Source: Candidatus Dormiibacterota bacterium (lineage in GTDB: Bacteria > Chloroflexota > Dormibacteria > Dormibacterales > Dormibacteraceae). Taken from it: 64,000 bases of DNA. Below the pieces are notes generated by a model that was not told the DNA's origin, did not search any database, and saw only the letters and a program-made list of their open reading frames with translations. This document shows positions 51,428-60,303 of the stretch, piece after piece (the first letter of the stretch is position 1; each line of letters starts with the position of its first letter). A program made the translations under genes and the position numbers. The DNA lies in the NCBI GenBank assembly GCA_003139695.1, contig PLJM01000018.1:96485-160484 (forward strand). The letters run 5' to 3'.

Positions 51428-52645
51428 TCAGCCGCCAAGGGCACTTGTCGATGGCCAAGTGGTCCACACCTGGCCGAGACTCGACTGCGTCTCCGTTTGG
51501 TCGCGCAGGTCATACACGAATGTAGAAGGGTTGCCCGCCACGCATCCTCTTTGATCGCCCCTCAGCCAGATCAGGTCGTTGGTCAAGAAGAACGGGTGGC
51601 TGCGTCCATCCGAGCTCACGGTACCCAGGTCCGCGCCACTTGTCGCATCGATGATGTGAACTATCGACACACCGTTTGACCCGCGCACGGCATACGCGAT
51701 TCGCTTGCCGTCTGGCGATATCGCCGGGTCGATCCAGCTGACGCCTGTCGTGAACTGCGCGGCGCCGGTGGCCGGGGTCCAGCGCCAGACGTTGCCCTGC
51801 TGCTCGTAGTACAGCTGACCCGAAACCGGCGACCAGACCGCCATGCGCGGACCGCCCAGCCGGCCCCAGCCGGCGGCCGGCGGAACCAGTGCGAACCCAA
51901 GCGCCCGGTTCCCCACAACGTTCAAGAAAGTGGCTCCTTTCGGGCTCTGGTCCCACAACGCGTAGCCGAAATGACCGTCGCGCGTGAAGGCGCCGGAGCG
52001 CGATACCGTGTCCGCGTCCGCACACCCCGTGGTGGCGGGAGGGTATGTCTGAAGCGTGACGTTCCCGGCGTCCCAAGAGTCGTGTAACGTGGCTGGGCTC
52101 GTGGCGGAAACCCAGAGCACCTGCGACAGGTCTGGCGCCACGGCGACAAGCCTGCCGGCAATGCCCAGCTCGAATACCTGGGTTGACGGAAGCTCGACCA
52201 CAGCGGCCACCGGGCTGGAAATGACGACATGATGCGGGTCGAGGATCTCGGTCACCGCAACCCCTTGCCCAAAGGAGCAGAAGTTCTGCGGGCTTGCCTC
52301 GTCGGCATAGTCGCGCAAAAACGTGCCCGTCTTCCCAATGATCGTCACGATGGCGACGGGATCGGTGTTGCCGACGTCACCGGTGCAGCTGATGGGCAGA
52401 GTTGACTTGAGCGTCGGCGGGCTCGCAGACGGAAGGTGACCGAACTGGGTCGGGTTGAGAGTGAACAGGGGACTCGAAGACGGGGCGCCGGCAATCGGCG
52501 CCCCGGGTGTGCCTGAGGACACCTTCGGCGGCGTATTGCCGCACGCCGAAATCAGGAGACCCACGACGGCAAGGCAGCTCGCCGCGAATTTCAGCGCAGG
52601 ACGGTGGAGCAGTACTGCGGGAATGGGCCTGCTGGGCTTACGCAA
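51428..52645 (-). CDS. Lipoprotein with TolB/WD40-like beta-propeller
   Basis: Secreted lipoprotein of about 405 residues. The lipobox is LISAC in a signal peptide LKFAASCLAVVGLLISAC. After a proline/serine-rich linker come repeated beta-propeller-like strands: WSPVSGQLYYEQQG, WIDPAISPDGKRIAYAV, IDATSGADLGTVS. TTG at 52645 is chosen as start because it puts the lipobox at the normal distance; an ATG at 52750 would add 35 unlikely residues and overlap the methyltransferase gene. Role unknown, perhaps surface sensing or scaffold. Confidence 0.75.
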   Translation of the reverse strand: MRKPSRPIPAVLLHRPALKFAASCLAVVGLLISACGNTPPKVSSGTPGAPIAGAPSSSPLFTLNPTQFGHLPSASPPTLKSTLPISCTGDVGNTDPVAIVTIIGKTGTFLRDYADEASPQNFCSFGQGVAVTEILDPHHVVISSPVAAVVELPSTQVFELGIAGRLVAVAPDLSQVLWVSATSPATLHDSWDAGNVTLQTYPPATTGCADADTVSRSGAFTRDGHFGYALWDQSPKGATFLNVVGNRALGFALVPPAAGWGRLGGPRMAVWSPVSGQLYYEQQGNVWRWTPATGAAQFTTGVSWIDPAISPDGKRIAYAVRGSNGVSIVHIIDATSGADLGTVSSDGRSHPFFLTNDLIWLRGDQRGCVAGNPSTFVYDLRDQTETQSSLGQVWTTWPSTSALGG

Positions 52646-52724
52646 TTCTTTTGCTGCTGGAACTGCAGCACCTGGCCGAAATCGTTGGTCGTGGGCGTGC
52701 GCCTGGCACTCGAGGGTCGCTGAT

Positions 52725-53396
52725 CTAGGCCGATCCGGCTTGCCGCGCATTCGTCGCTCGGACGTACTGAAGCACCGGCGGCACGCTGGCTCGCCGAATC
52801 TCCGTGAATCCCACCGTCGCGACCAGCGCCTCCACGTGCGGAACCGCGTGACCCATCGCGGTCAATCCGGTCGGGCCCAGCAGCAACTTCCAGGCGTGAC
52901 CCGTCGGGGCCTGAAACTCCGCGATCAAAAGCGTGCCACCGGGTCGGAGGACGCGCCGCATCTCCTGCACCGCCGCCAGCTGTTCGGCCGGGGCAACGTG
53001 GTGCATCGTCAGGCTCGAAACCACAACGTCGAAGCTGGCGCCAGGAAAGCTGAGCGCGCCGGCGCTTCCAACCTCGAACGACACGTTGGCAGCCGAGCGC
53101 GATCGTGACGACGCGTGGGCAATCATCTCCGGCGCGGCATCAACTCCGACCACGGAGCCCGGCGGTCCGGCGATTTCGGCGAGCATGCGAACGAAGTAGC
53201 CGGTCCCACAACCCACGTCCAGGATCCGATCGCCCGTGCGCGCTCCCGACGCCACCGCCAGCGCGCTAAACGCCTGGCGACGGCGGCCGGCAAACAGGAC
53301 AGTCGTGACCAGGTCGTACATGCGCGGCGTGCCGATCGTTCTTCCCGTCGGGCTCGCCGGTCGCGAAGATCCGTGAAGCAAAGAGCCGAGGTTCAT
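52725..53396 (-). CDS. SAM-dependent methyltransferase (class I)
   Basis: 223 residues, UbiE/Methyltransf_11 type. SAM motif I is ILDVGCGTGYF, motif II VGVDAAPEM, motif III FDVVVSSLTMHHV, then LRPGGTLLIAEF. The substrate is not evident. It follows the ABC substrate-binding gene by 2 nt, so both are on one transcript. Confidence 0.88.
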   Translation of the reverse strand: MNLGSLLHGSSRPASPTGRTIGTPRMYDLVTTVLFAGRRRQAFSALAVASGARTGDRILDVGCGTGYFVRMLAEIAGPPGSVVGVDAAPEMIAHASSRSRSAANVSFEVGSAGALSFPGASFDVVVSSLTMHHVAPAEQLAAVQEMRRVLRPGGTLLIAEFQAPTGHAWKLLLGPTGLTAMGHAVPHVEALVATVGFTEIRRASVPPVLQYVRATNARQAGSA

Positions 53397-53398
53397 TG

Positions 53399-54715
53399 CT
53401 ATGCGTGCAGCTTGGCTATGTCGGCCGCACTGACCGTGGCGAGCAGCGGAGTAGACCCATTCGCCTCATATCCAACCAGCTCGAACGCCCCCGATGAGTT
53501 GTGGTACTGGTCGAGCACTATCGGACCGCCCGCACCCACGTAGTGGATGGTCTTGCCCGTTGCCAATGCGTCCATGCCTTCCTTGAAAGAGTGCACCTCC
53601 AGCGCGCCAGGAGCGTCTGCGACCACCTGAGGAATGTACTTGTTGTAAAAGCTCGGATCGGGCGTCCTGGCCATGATCATGGCGAGCGCCATTATCACGA
53701 CGGCGTCGTAGCACGTCTCGCTATAGGGGTCATCGCTCCACTGCTCGGGCTGGGGCACGTCCGCGGCCGAAGCGAGCAAGGCCTGGTTGAAGGCCTCCCA
53801 GGCAGGTCCTTGCGACGGCGCATAGGGCTGAGCCCCTGCGTAGATCCGCGTGAGGTTGGCGTTGCCGATTGCGGCCCCGACCGCTTTTCCCCACGGCGGT
53901 TGCACGGTCGGCTGCGTTCCGATCACCGGGATCAGCGAGTGCACTCGCTTCAGCTGGCTGAGGTAAGCGGCATCGGTTTGCGGATCGGCCTCGGTGAAGA
54001 TCACATCTGGCTTGGCAGCGATCAAGGCCTGGACCTCTGTGCTGTACGACGTCCGGTCGAGAGCCAGCGACTGGTTCAGCACGATCTGCCCACCAAGCGT
54101 CTTGAATGCAGACAACAGATTGGGCACATTGCCCTGTGAGCTTGGGTCATTCCCGAAGATCGCCGCGCCCCGCCGGTAGCCCTTCCTGAACGCGTAGACC
54201 GCCATCGCCACGCCCGCCGCGTCGTCCGGCGGGGTGAGCCTCCAGAAAAACTCATAAGGGTTGTGGTCGTAGGCGGAGAGGCCGGTGTCCGCGAACATCG
54301 GTATGTGTGCGCCGTTGATGATCGGCACGGTGGCCAGCGCTTCGTCGGAGCTCGGCCCGTTCAGCCCAACCAGGTTCCCGGTGGTAGCCACCATCCTTTG
54401 GGCCGCGGGCCCGGCCGCCGCGGGATCACCTTGAGTGTCGACCGTGAAGCACCGGACCTGGTGGCCGAGAACCCCGCCCGCCTGGTTGATCAGCTGCACT
54501 GCAGGAGCGCAGCCGGCGGACATTTCAGGCCCAAAGCTGGCGTCGGGCCCGGTGAACGGGTTGAAGCTCGCAAAGGCCAGGGTGCCTGTATAGGTCTTTG
54601 GGGTCGCGCCCTGCGCGGTGCTACCGCACCCAGCGATCAGAATGGCCGCCAGGACCGCCACCGAGAGCGGCGCGCTGAAAATGGGCGGGCGACCCGTCCG
54701 GTAGGCCGTGCCCAT
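53399..54715 (-). CDS. ABC transporter substrate-binding lipoprotein (branched-chain amino acid type)
   Basis: 438 residues, Peripla_BP_6 family. A signal peptide with lipobox LIAGC is followed by a two-lobed receptor: FNPFTGPDASFGPEM, GPSSDEALATVPI, RTSYSTEVQALIAAKPDVIF and ACYDAVVIMALAMI-type hinge (here TCYDAVVIMALAMI). It binds an amino acid, amide or aromatic ligand. No permease or ATPase is adjacent, so it may work with livG/livF outside or another set. A TATAGT hexamer lies 11 nt before the ATG. Confidence 0.9.
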   Translation of the reverse strand: MGTAYRTGRPPIFSAPLSVAVLAAILIAGCGSTAQGATPKTYTGTLAFASFNPFTGPDASFGPEMSAGCAPAVQLINQAGGVLGHQVRCFTVDTQGDPAAAGPAAQRMVATTGNLVGLNGPSSDEALATVPIINGAHIPMFADTGLSAYDHNPYEFFWRLTPPDDAAGVAMAVYAFRKGYRRGAAIFGNDPSSQGNVPNLLSAFKTLGGQIVLNQSLALDRTSYSTEVQALIAAKPDVIFTEADPQTDAAYLSQLKRVHSLIPVIGTQPTVQPPWGKAVGAAIGNANLTRIYAGAQPYAPSQGPAWEAFNQALLASAADVPQPEQWSDDPYSETCYDAVVIMALAMIMARTPDPSFYNKYIPQVVADAPGALEVHSFKEGMDALATGKTIHYVGAGGPIVLDQYHNSSGAFELVGYEANGSTPLLATVSAADIAKLHA

Positions 54716-54804
54716 GGTTCGGTCGGACTATAGGGGGGGCCTGAAAACGTGTCAAGAATCACTCACCGAGTTCGATTTTATTACGGGCACAGGGACGGCG
54801 AGCG

Positions 54805-56130
54805 CTAGTGGTGGCTGTGCCCGGCCTTCTGGCTGCCGACGTATTTCGCCGGATCCGCGGCGAAGCTTTGCTTGCACCCGGGAGAGCAGAAATAGTATGT
54901 GGTGCCCTGGTAGTCGACGTTCTCTTTCGCCGTCGAAGTATCGACCGACATGCCGCATACGGGGTCGATCGCCGACGTCGGCAGGTCGTGCGGCGGGTGG
55001 CTCATCGCGCGAAGCATATCGGGGCCGCCGGTGGTGAAGAAGCGCCACGCCAGCGCGGCCATGAGAATGACGAAAGCGATATCCAGGAAGGTCGTGTAGT
55101 TCCAGGTTGGAGCCGTCTCGAGCAGCGCCACGTGGTGATTCGACGGCACCCATCCCACCAGCTGAAACGCTCCGCCGATCAGGAAGCCGGCAAGGGCCAT
55201 CGCAACGTACGAAACGGCAAGCAGATAAAGCGCCATTCGGCGGCCGTAGTACTTCCTGTAGATGTTGAGAATCGGAAGGATGATCAGGTCTCCGAAGATG
55301 AAGCTGATCACGCCACCGAAGCTGATACCGCCATTCCAGAGCACGACGGCAAGCGGCACATTTCCAACCGAGCAGACAAAGCTGAGCATGGAGATGATGG
55401 GACCGATCAGTGGGCCCCAGAACTCGTTGAGCCCCGGCTGATTGGTGAGGAATAGAGCCTGCCACCAGCTGTTCGGCACCCACGCGGCGAGGGCTCCCGC
55501 CACCAGGAAACCGATTCCCATGTCGAAATACAGGCTGTAGAGATCCATGAAGAAATAGTGCGAGATGGCGGTGAACGCGCGTCCCGAGAACAACCGTGAG
55601 AGGAAAGGCCCGTCCGTGATCGACATGTCGTGCTCGCCGTGGCCTTCCATCGTCGAGCCCACGATTCCACGCTCGGCCTGGCGCCTCGCCTCGTCGACCA
55701 TCCGCGTGCGGAGCGTGAGCTTGAAGACGATCCAGAGGATCACTGCCATCAGCAGGCCGCCGGCAAACTCCGCAGCGACGAACTGCCAGCCGAGCAGGAT
55801 CAGCAAAACCAATCCCAGCTCGAAGACCAGGTTGGTGGATGCGAACTCGAAAATCATCGCGTTGACAAAGCTGGCGCCACGACGGAAAAGCGATCGCGCC
55901 ACCGCAACTGCGGCATAGGAACAGGAGGAGCTCGCCGCACCAAACCCGCATGCGAGAAGGAAGCCCTTGAAGTCAGGCCGCCCGAGCGTGCTGGCCACGG
56001 CCCGTTTCGACACCACTGTCTGGACCATCGCGGAGATCAGAAAGCCGAGGGCCAGCGGCCACAAGACCTCCCACAACATGAAGAGCGAGATCTGCAGCGC
56101 GTGCTCGATAGCGCTTAGGACGGACCCCAC
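54805..56130 (-). CDS. Permease (DUF318/ArsP-like) fused to a YHS metal domain
   Basis: 441 residues. Ten or so helices in two halves form a permease of the ArsP/SO_0444 family, with an internal soluble loop (about 155-205, histidine-containing EGHGEHD). ASSSCSYAAVAVARSLF carries the cysteine found in helix 2 of such permeases and SFVCSVGNVPLA the matching one. The C-terminal 50 residues are a YHS domain, DPVCGMSVD...YYFCSPGCKQSF, which binds metals. GTG at 56130 starts 2 nt after csoR. With a copper-type CsoR upstream, export or handling of Cu(I) is the likely role; arsenic is an alternative. Confidence 0.87.
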   Translation of the reverse strand: MGSVLSAIEHALQISLFMLWEVLWPLALGFLISAMVQTVVSKRAVASTLGRPDFKGFLLACGFGAASSSCSYAAVAVARSLFRRGASFVNAMIFEFASTNLVFELGLVLLILLGWQFVAAEFAGGLLMAVILWIVFKLTLRTRMVDEARRQAERGIVGSTMEGHGEHDMSITDGPFLSRLFSGRAFTAISHYFFMDLYSLYFDMGIGFLVAGALAAWVPNSWWQALFLTNQPGLNEFWGPLIGPIISMLSFVCSVGNVPLAVVLWNGGISFGGVISFIFGDLIILPILNIYRKYYGRRMALYLLAVSYVAMALAGFLIGGAFQLVGWVPSNHHVALLETAPTWNYTTFLDIAFVILMAALAWRFFTTGGPDMLRAMSHPPHDLPTSAIDPVCGMSVDTSTAKENVDYQGTTYYFCSPGCKQSFAADPAKYVGSQKAGHSHH

Positions 56131-56132
56131 CC

Positions 56133-56408
56133 CTAGCTCTTTACGAGTCGCTGCACGGCGTCGTTCAGCTCGCGAACATGCCTGTTTCCGCCACCCGACC
56201 GAATCGCCTCGGCGACGCAATGCTCGGTGTGATCAGCAAGCAACTGAAGAGCCACGCTCTCGAGCGCAGCCCGCGTCGCGCTTACCTGAGTCAGAACTTC
56301 GATGCAGTAGCGGTCGTCGTCGACCATCTTTTCGATGCCACGTACCTGGCCCTCGATGCGACGTAGGCGGGCCTGGATCTTGAGCTTGTCTTTCGCGTAG
56401 CCGGGCAC
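56133..56408 (-). CDS. CsoR-type copper-sensing repressor
   Basis: Four-helix DUF156 repressor, 91 residues. The Cu(I) triad is complete: Cys35 (DRYCIEVL), His60 and Cys64 (ADHTEHC), the spacing of Mycobacterium CsoR. RLRRIEGQVRGIEKMV is the usual first helix. The start is GTG 56408, six nt from TATAGT, so the mRNA is probably leaderless. It controls the permease-YHS gene downstream via the operator at 56418. Confidence 0.93.
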   Translation of the reverse strand: MPGYAKDKLKIQARLRRIEGQVRGIEKMVDDDRYCIEVLTQVSATRAALESVALQLLADHTEHCVAEAIRSGGGNRHVRELNDAVQRLVKS

Positions 56409-56414
56409 GCTCCA

Positions 56415-56434
56415 ACTATACCCCCCATGGGTAT
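56415..56434 (-). promoter_or_regulatory. CsoR operator overlapping the csoR -10 box
   Basis: ATACCC-N5-GGGTAT, a perfect 17-bp palindrome at 56418-56434, overlaps the -10 hexamer TATAGT (56415-56420, minus strand). The core resembles the C- and G-rich palindromes bound by CsoR family repressors. Binding would block the leaderless csoR-permease promoter. Confidence 0.75.
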
Positions 56435-56484
56435 TCTAAGCTCGACCACTTTCGATGCGGGTCGGTAACTGGCAGAATCAGCGC

Positions 56485-57000
56485 ATGGTCAATCCCGTCT
56501 TCGAGAGCGTCAGAACCGTTCTCGCCGTCCGCGAGTTCGCCGACAAACCGATTCCCGACGACCTCGCGGGTCGAATCGTCGAGGCGGGCCGCTTGACCGC
56601 GAGCTCCATGAATCTCCAGCCGTGGCATTTCGTCCTGGTCACAAGCCGCGAAGCCCTGCGCGAGCTCGGTACCCTCATCAGCACGGGGCGCTACGTCGCA
56701 AGCTCAGCCGCCGCGATCGTCGTTGCGTATGAGCGCGACAGCGAGTTCGGCGTATCGGACGCGAGCCGCGCCATTCAGTCGATGATCCTGGTCGCTTGGG
56801 CCGAAGGAGTTGGCTCCAACTGGACGGGCTTCGGTGACCTTGACGGCGTCGGCGCGAAGGTCGGGTTGCCCGACACGTATGAGGTTCTTGCAGTCGTTCC
56901 TTTTGGCTACCCGAAGCGCAAGCTTGGAAAAGGAAAGAAGAAGCGGAAGTCGCTGTCCGAGGTCGCATCGGCGGAGCGCTTCGGCACCCCGCTGACCTGA
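56485..57000 (+). CDS. Nitroreductase family protein
   Basis: FMN-dependent reductase, 171 residues. RTVLAVREFADKPIPDD, ASSMNLQPWHFVLV and the C-terminal VPFGYPKRK are typical. The protein is small, so it probably lacks the extra helices of larger nitroreductases. ATG at 56485 is preceded by CAGAAT and exactly six nt, a leaderless pattern. It is divergent from csoR with a 76-bp shared region. Confidence 0.9.
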   Translation: MVNPVFESVRTVLAVREFADKPIPDDLAGRIVEAGRLTASSMNLQPWHFVLVTSREALRELGTLISTGRYVASSAAAIVVAYERDSEFGVSDASRAIQSMILVAWAEGVGSNWTGFGDLDGVGAKVGLPDTYEVLAVVPFGYPKRKLGKGKKKRKSLSEVASAERFGTPLT

Positions 57001-57003
57001 ACG

Positions 57004-57435
57004 TCAGATCGGGGACGTGAGCTCAAGCTGGATGTTGTCGGGGTCGCGAAATGGCAACACACAAATCCCGAAGGAGGTCAGCTCGCGAACCTCGCCCCGT
57101 TTCACCCCGCGCTCATCGAGGACCTTGATCGCAGCGTTCAGGGCGGCTCTGGTCTCGACACTGAAGCTCAGGTGGTCGAGCCCGACTCGATCCTCGTCGA
57201 AGCTGTCTTCTTTGGCGGCCACGGGTCGGAGGCCTAGGAGGTAGTTGCCTCTTGCCATCACAACACCGCCCCAGAGCACGGGGTAGCTGGGATCGGACTT
57301 CGGGTCATGGGAGGCGGGCGCCTCCGCCGCGATCTCAAATCCGAGAAGCTCGGTGTAGAACTTGCGGCTTCGTTCGATGTCGGTGACGGTCAGCCGGATG
57401 TGGTGGATTCCGCCCAGATCGATCTGCCCAGCCAT
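57004..57435 (-). CDS. VOC-superfamily (glyoxalase/dioxygenase-like) protein
   Basis: 143 residues with two beta-alpha-beta-beta-beta modules. Metal ligands are likely His11 or His12 in GGIHHIRLTVTD, His in LDHLSFSV and Glu in IQLELTSPI, the last giving the 'DPDNIQLEL' signature. Reaction unknown: lyase, dioxygenase or resistance protein. GGGGGAAAG lies 3-4 nt before the ATG. Convergent with the nitroreductase, 3 nt apart. Confidence 0.88.
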   Translation of the reverse strand: MAGQIDLGGIHHIRLTVTDIERSRKFYTELLGFEIAAEAPASHDPKSDPSYPVLWGGVVMARGNYLLGLRPVAAKEDSFDEDRVGLDHLSFSVETRAALNAAIKVLDERGVKRGEVRELTSFGICVLPFRDPDNIQLELTSPI

Positions 57436-57528
57436 TTGCTTTCCCCCTCGAATCAGCCGCGCCCCTAACGGTCGCCGCGCACATTATCCGATCGCAGATC
57501 GGCCCGCGCACAGCCGTATGGTGATCAC

Positions 57529-57975
57529 GTGGCCAGCTGGGGCGAGCTCGAGGCGGCTGAACCCGAGTTCGCATCACGGATGCGGTCGTTGATGACGTCG
57601 CGCAAGCACCTCACTATGGCCACGCTGCGGCGCGATGGCTCACCTCGCATCAGCGGCACCGAGGTGGAGCTCGTCGACGGACAACTGCGGCTAGGATCGA
57701 TGCCGCGCGCGGTGAAGGCTATGGATTTGCGTCGAGATCCGCGCATCGCGATTCACGGACCGACCGAGGATCCGCCTTCCAGCGCGCCCGCTGCCTGGAA
57801 AGGCGAGGCGAAGATCGCCGGCACCGCCACCGAGATAGAGTCTGATGACCCCGCCCATCGCTTTGTCATCGACATCCAGGAGGCGGTCATCACCCATCTG
57901 AACCAGGCCGGCGATCGCCTGGTTGTCGAGTCGTGGAGCCCTGCACGCGGCCGGCGCACATTTGAGCGCGAGTGA
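57529..57975 (+). CDS. Pyridoxamine 5'-phosphate oxidase-fold flavoprotein
   Basis: 148 residues with the split-barrel fold; MATLRRDGSPRISGTEVEL and DLRRDPRIAIHG are the FMN/F420-binding parts. Members reduce or oxidise with FMN, F420 or bind heme, so the cofactor is open. GTG at 57529 follows TATGGT and six nt, a leaderless arrangement. Confidence 0.86.
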   Translation: MASWGELEAAEPEFASRMRSLMTSRKHLTMATLRRDGSPRISGTEVELVDGQLRLGSMPRAVKAMDLRRDPRIAIHGPTEDPPSSAPAAWKGEAKIAGTATEIESDDPAHRFVIDIQEAVITHLNQAGDRLVVESWSPARGRRTFERE

Positions 57976-57998
57976 CGTCCACTCGCGTCTAGGCAGGC

Positions 57999-58504
57999 TC
58001 AGTGGTGTTCGCTCTGCTCCTCAGCGATCTCGTCGACGCAGATGGCGGATGCCAGCAGCAGGGCCGGGTCTTGTCCTGGGCCGATGGCGACTCCGTACGA
58101 GTCGGTGACCGTGAACCAATCCTTTGATATGTGGGCGACCGCGGTACCGTTGCTCGTGATCTCGTACTCGTGGCTGGTGATGTTGCCCTCCGCCTCGTAG
58201 GTGGTCCCCCCCTCCACCTGGATCGTGTAGTGCTGGTGGAGGAAGGTCAGAAGCTTCTTCGTCACCGTCGCAACAAGCTTGTCGTCGCGAAGGATTTTCA
58301 TCGTTGGCCGGACCGCGAGCAGCTTGGACTCGATGGTCAGCAGCTCAGATCCATTGGGGTCTTCGAGCACGAAGTCTCGCGAAGGCTGAACGCCTTCCCG
58401 TCCACCTTGTAGACCTGCTCGCCCTGCTCGTTCTCGATCCAGAAGTCCTCGCCGATCGAGAAGAGCTTGCGCTGCAGCCTGTACCGGCTCCAGTTGTCAG
58501 ACAT
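57999..58504 (-). pseudogene. LURP-one-related (LOR) protein, frameshifted
   Basis: A tubby-like LOR gene that is complete only with one extra base. From ATG 58504 the frame reads MSDNWSRYRLQRKLFSIGED, then KVDGKAFSLRET. The rest, FVLEDPNGSELLTIESKLL to the end, is in the next frame, joined near 58375. Restored length is about 168 residues, normal for the family. The role of bacterial LOR proteins is unknown. The start overlaps the GNAT stop by 8 nt, arguing for an operon. Genuine mutation or sequencing error cannot be told apart. Confidence 0.82.
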
Positions 58505-58967
58505 TGGATCCGAACTCTATCTCATAAACCGGCAGCTCCCGACCCGTATCCGGAGCCGTGACGCCTCCCATCAGCCTGGCTCCCATCCGTTCGTAGAAGC
58601 CCGACGCGTTTGGGTCCGCCTCGAGGGTCATGCGCTTGGCGCCTTGGGCCCGAGCCCGCTGTACCGCTTCCTCCCACATCTGCCGGCCCACGCCCGACCC
58701 GATGTTCGCGGGGAGCAAGAAGAAGTTGTCGAGCAGGAGACCGTCGGGAATGGGTACCAGGCTGAACCATCCAACCGTCTTGCCGTCGATCTCGGCGACC
58801 CAGCAGTCATTCGCCTCGAGATATCCAGGAGTGACGGTAAGGCTCGGTCTTGCTACTTCCATGAATGCTTCGTCGTAGCCCCAGTGGGCCTTCGATGCGA
58901 GGGTCAAGGCGGTCAGCTCGTCGGCAGCCTCTGGCGATGCGCGGCGAAACGTGATCACGATGGTCAA
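58497..58967 (-). CDS. GNAT-family N-acetyltransferase
   Basis: 156 residues. The acetyl-CoA-binding loop is NIGSGVGRQMWEEAV and the C-terminal ADPNASGFYERMGARLMG is typical. Substrate unknown. Ends inside the start of the LOR gene. A short gap of 31 nt separates it from the Mop gene upstream, so it could be the tail of the molybdate operon. Confidence 0.9.
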   Translation of the reverse strand: MTIVITFRRASPEAADELTALTLASKAHWGYDEAFMEVARPSLTVTPGYLEANDCWVAEIDGKTVGWFSLVPIPDGLLLDNFFLLPANIGSGVGRQMWEEAVQRARAQGAKRMTLEADPNASGFYERMGARLMGGVTAPDTGRELPVYEIEFGSNV

Positions 58968-58998
58968 TTCTCCGCGCTCGCCAAACGGCCGAATACGG

Positions 58999-59202
58999 TT
59001 ATTTGCCGATCAGGACCTCGGTGGCCTTGATGATCACGGTGACCCGATCGCCGGGCTCGAGCTTCAGCTTCTTCAGCGATCCGGCGGTTATGGCGGCCAC
59101 GATGTTGCCGGCCTTCACCTTGACCTCGACCTCGGCCATCACATTTCCTGCCTTGGTCTTGACGACTTGACCTTTGAGCTGGTTGCGGGCGCTCAGTTGC
59201 AT
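58999..59202 (-). CDS. Molybdopterin-binding (Mop/TOBE) protein
   Basis: 67 residues, one TOBE domain, starting MQLSARNQLKG, the classical molbindin opening. It binds molybdate as a hexamer and buffers the ion in the cytoplasm. AGGAGG lies 8 nt before the ATG. It follows modC by 48 nt in the same direction, so it is the fifth gene of the molybdate operon. Confidence 0.94.
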   Translation of the reverse strand: MQLSARNQLKGQVVKTKAGNVMAEVEVKVKAGNIVAAITAGSLKKLKLEPGDRVTVIIKATEVLIGK

Positions 59203-59250
59203 TAGTGGCTCCTCCTGGTAACGGATGGACGGCAGCGCTCGATTTCGGCG

Positions 59251-60303
59251 TCAGGCCGGGTAAACCCCGACATCGGTGGATTTGAAGGACACCCAAACCT
59301 CCCCTCCCTCTGCCACCTGCATATCGCTGATTGCGGCTGGTGTCACTTCCGCGACCAGTGGAACGTCGCCCTCGACCCTCACACGTACCCGACCTCCTAG
59401 CATCTCGACCCCGCTGACACGACCCGGCCACGCGTTGCGGGGGCTGCCTTCGGGACGCCGCAGGTGAAGCGCCACGGCGCGCGGGTGGATCACCGCGAAG
59501 ACGTCCCCCGACTCAGCAGCGGCAGCCGCGATCACCGAATCATCAGATATGCGCACAGAGCCGTGGTCGGCCTGTCCCCTCAGCAGATTGACTCCCACCA
59601 GGTCGGCCACGTACTGCGATCGCGGCCGCTCTGTCACCTCGGCCGGGGTGCCGGTTTGGACGAGCCTCCCGTTCTCCATGACGACCAGCCGGTCGGCAAG
59701 CATCGCTGCCTCCAGCGGGTCGTGGGTGACGACGAGACGGAGGCCCGGGAAGGTTGTCAGGTGGCGCTTCAGATCGCGGCGAACCTCGGCCCGCGTCGTC
59801 ACATCGAGCGCCGCCAGCGGCTCGTCTAGAAGCAGGAGTCGTGGATCAGGAGCCAGCGCACGGGCCAGGGCCACTCGTTGCCGCTGGCCGCCTGACAGCG
59901 CATCCGGCTTGTCTTGAACGTAGGCGCTCAGTCCCACGCGGTCCAACCATTGCGCTGCTTTCTCGGCCGCCTCGTGCGACGGCATGCCGCGCGACCGCAT
60001 CCCAAAGGCGACGTTCGCCAGGACGCTGAGGTGAGGGAACAGAAGGTAATCCTGGAAAACGACGCCGATCGAGCGCCGCTCGGTCGGGACATATTTGCCG
60101 GAGGCGGCGTCCTCGAGTACCCGCCCGTCCAACTTCACATATCCCGAGGTCAGCGGAACCAGGCCCGCCACAGCACGAAGGAGAGTGGTCTTCCCCGCAC
60201 CGTTTGGCCCGAGCAGCGCGACCACTTCTGCCTCGTCGACGCTGAGCTCGATGTCCAGGTCAAGGGCGCCGAGCGTCAATCGCACGTTGGCTTCCAGGCT
60301 CAT
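59251..60303 (-). CDS. modC: Molybdate ABC transporter ATPase
   Basis: 350 residues. Walker A GPNGAGKTT, Q-loop VFQDYLLFPHL, signature LSGGQRQRVALARAL, Walker B LLLLDEPLAALD and VTHDPLEA form the ATPase; residues about 285-350 are a TOBE domain that senses molybdate. Start ATG 60303 overlaps the modB stop by ATGA; longer upstream frames are antisense-like. Confidence 0.95.
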   Translation of the reverse strand: MSLEANVRLTLGALDLDIELSVDEAEVVALLGPNGAGKTTLLRAVAGLVPLTSGYVKLDGRVLEDAASGKYVPTERRSIGVVFQDYLLFPHLSVLANVAFGMRSRGMPSHEAAEKAAQWLDRVGLSAYVQDKPDALSGGQRQRVALARALAPDPRLLLLDEPLAALDVTTRAEVRRDLKRHLTTFPGLRLVVTHDPLEAAMLADRLVVMENGRLVQTGTPAEVTERPRSQYVADLVGVNLLRGQADHGSVRISDDSVIAAAAAESGDVFAVIHPRAVALHLRRPEGSPRNAWPGRVSGVEMLGGRVRVRVEGDVPLVAEVTPAAISDMQVAEGGEVWVSFKSTDVGVYPA

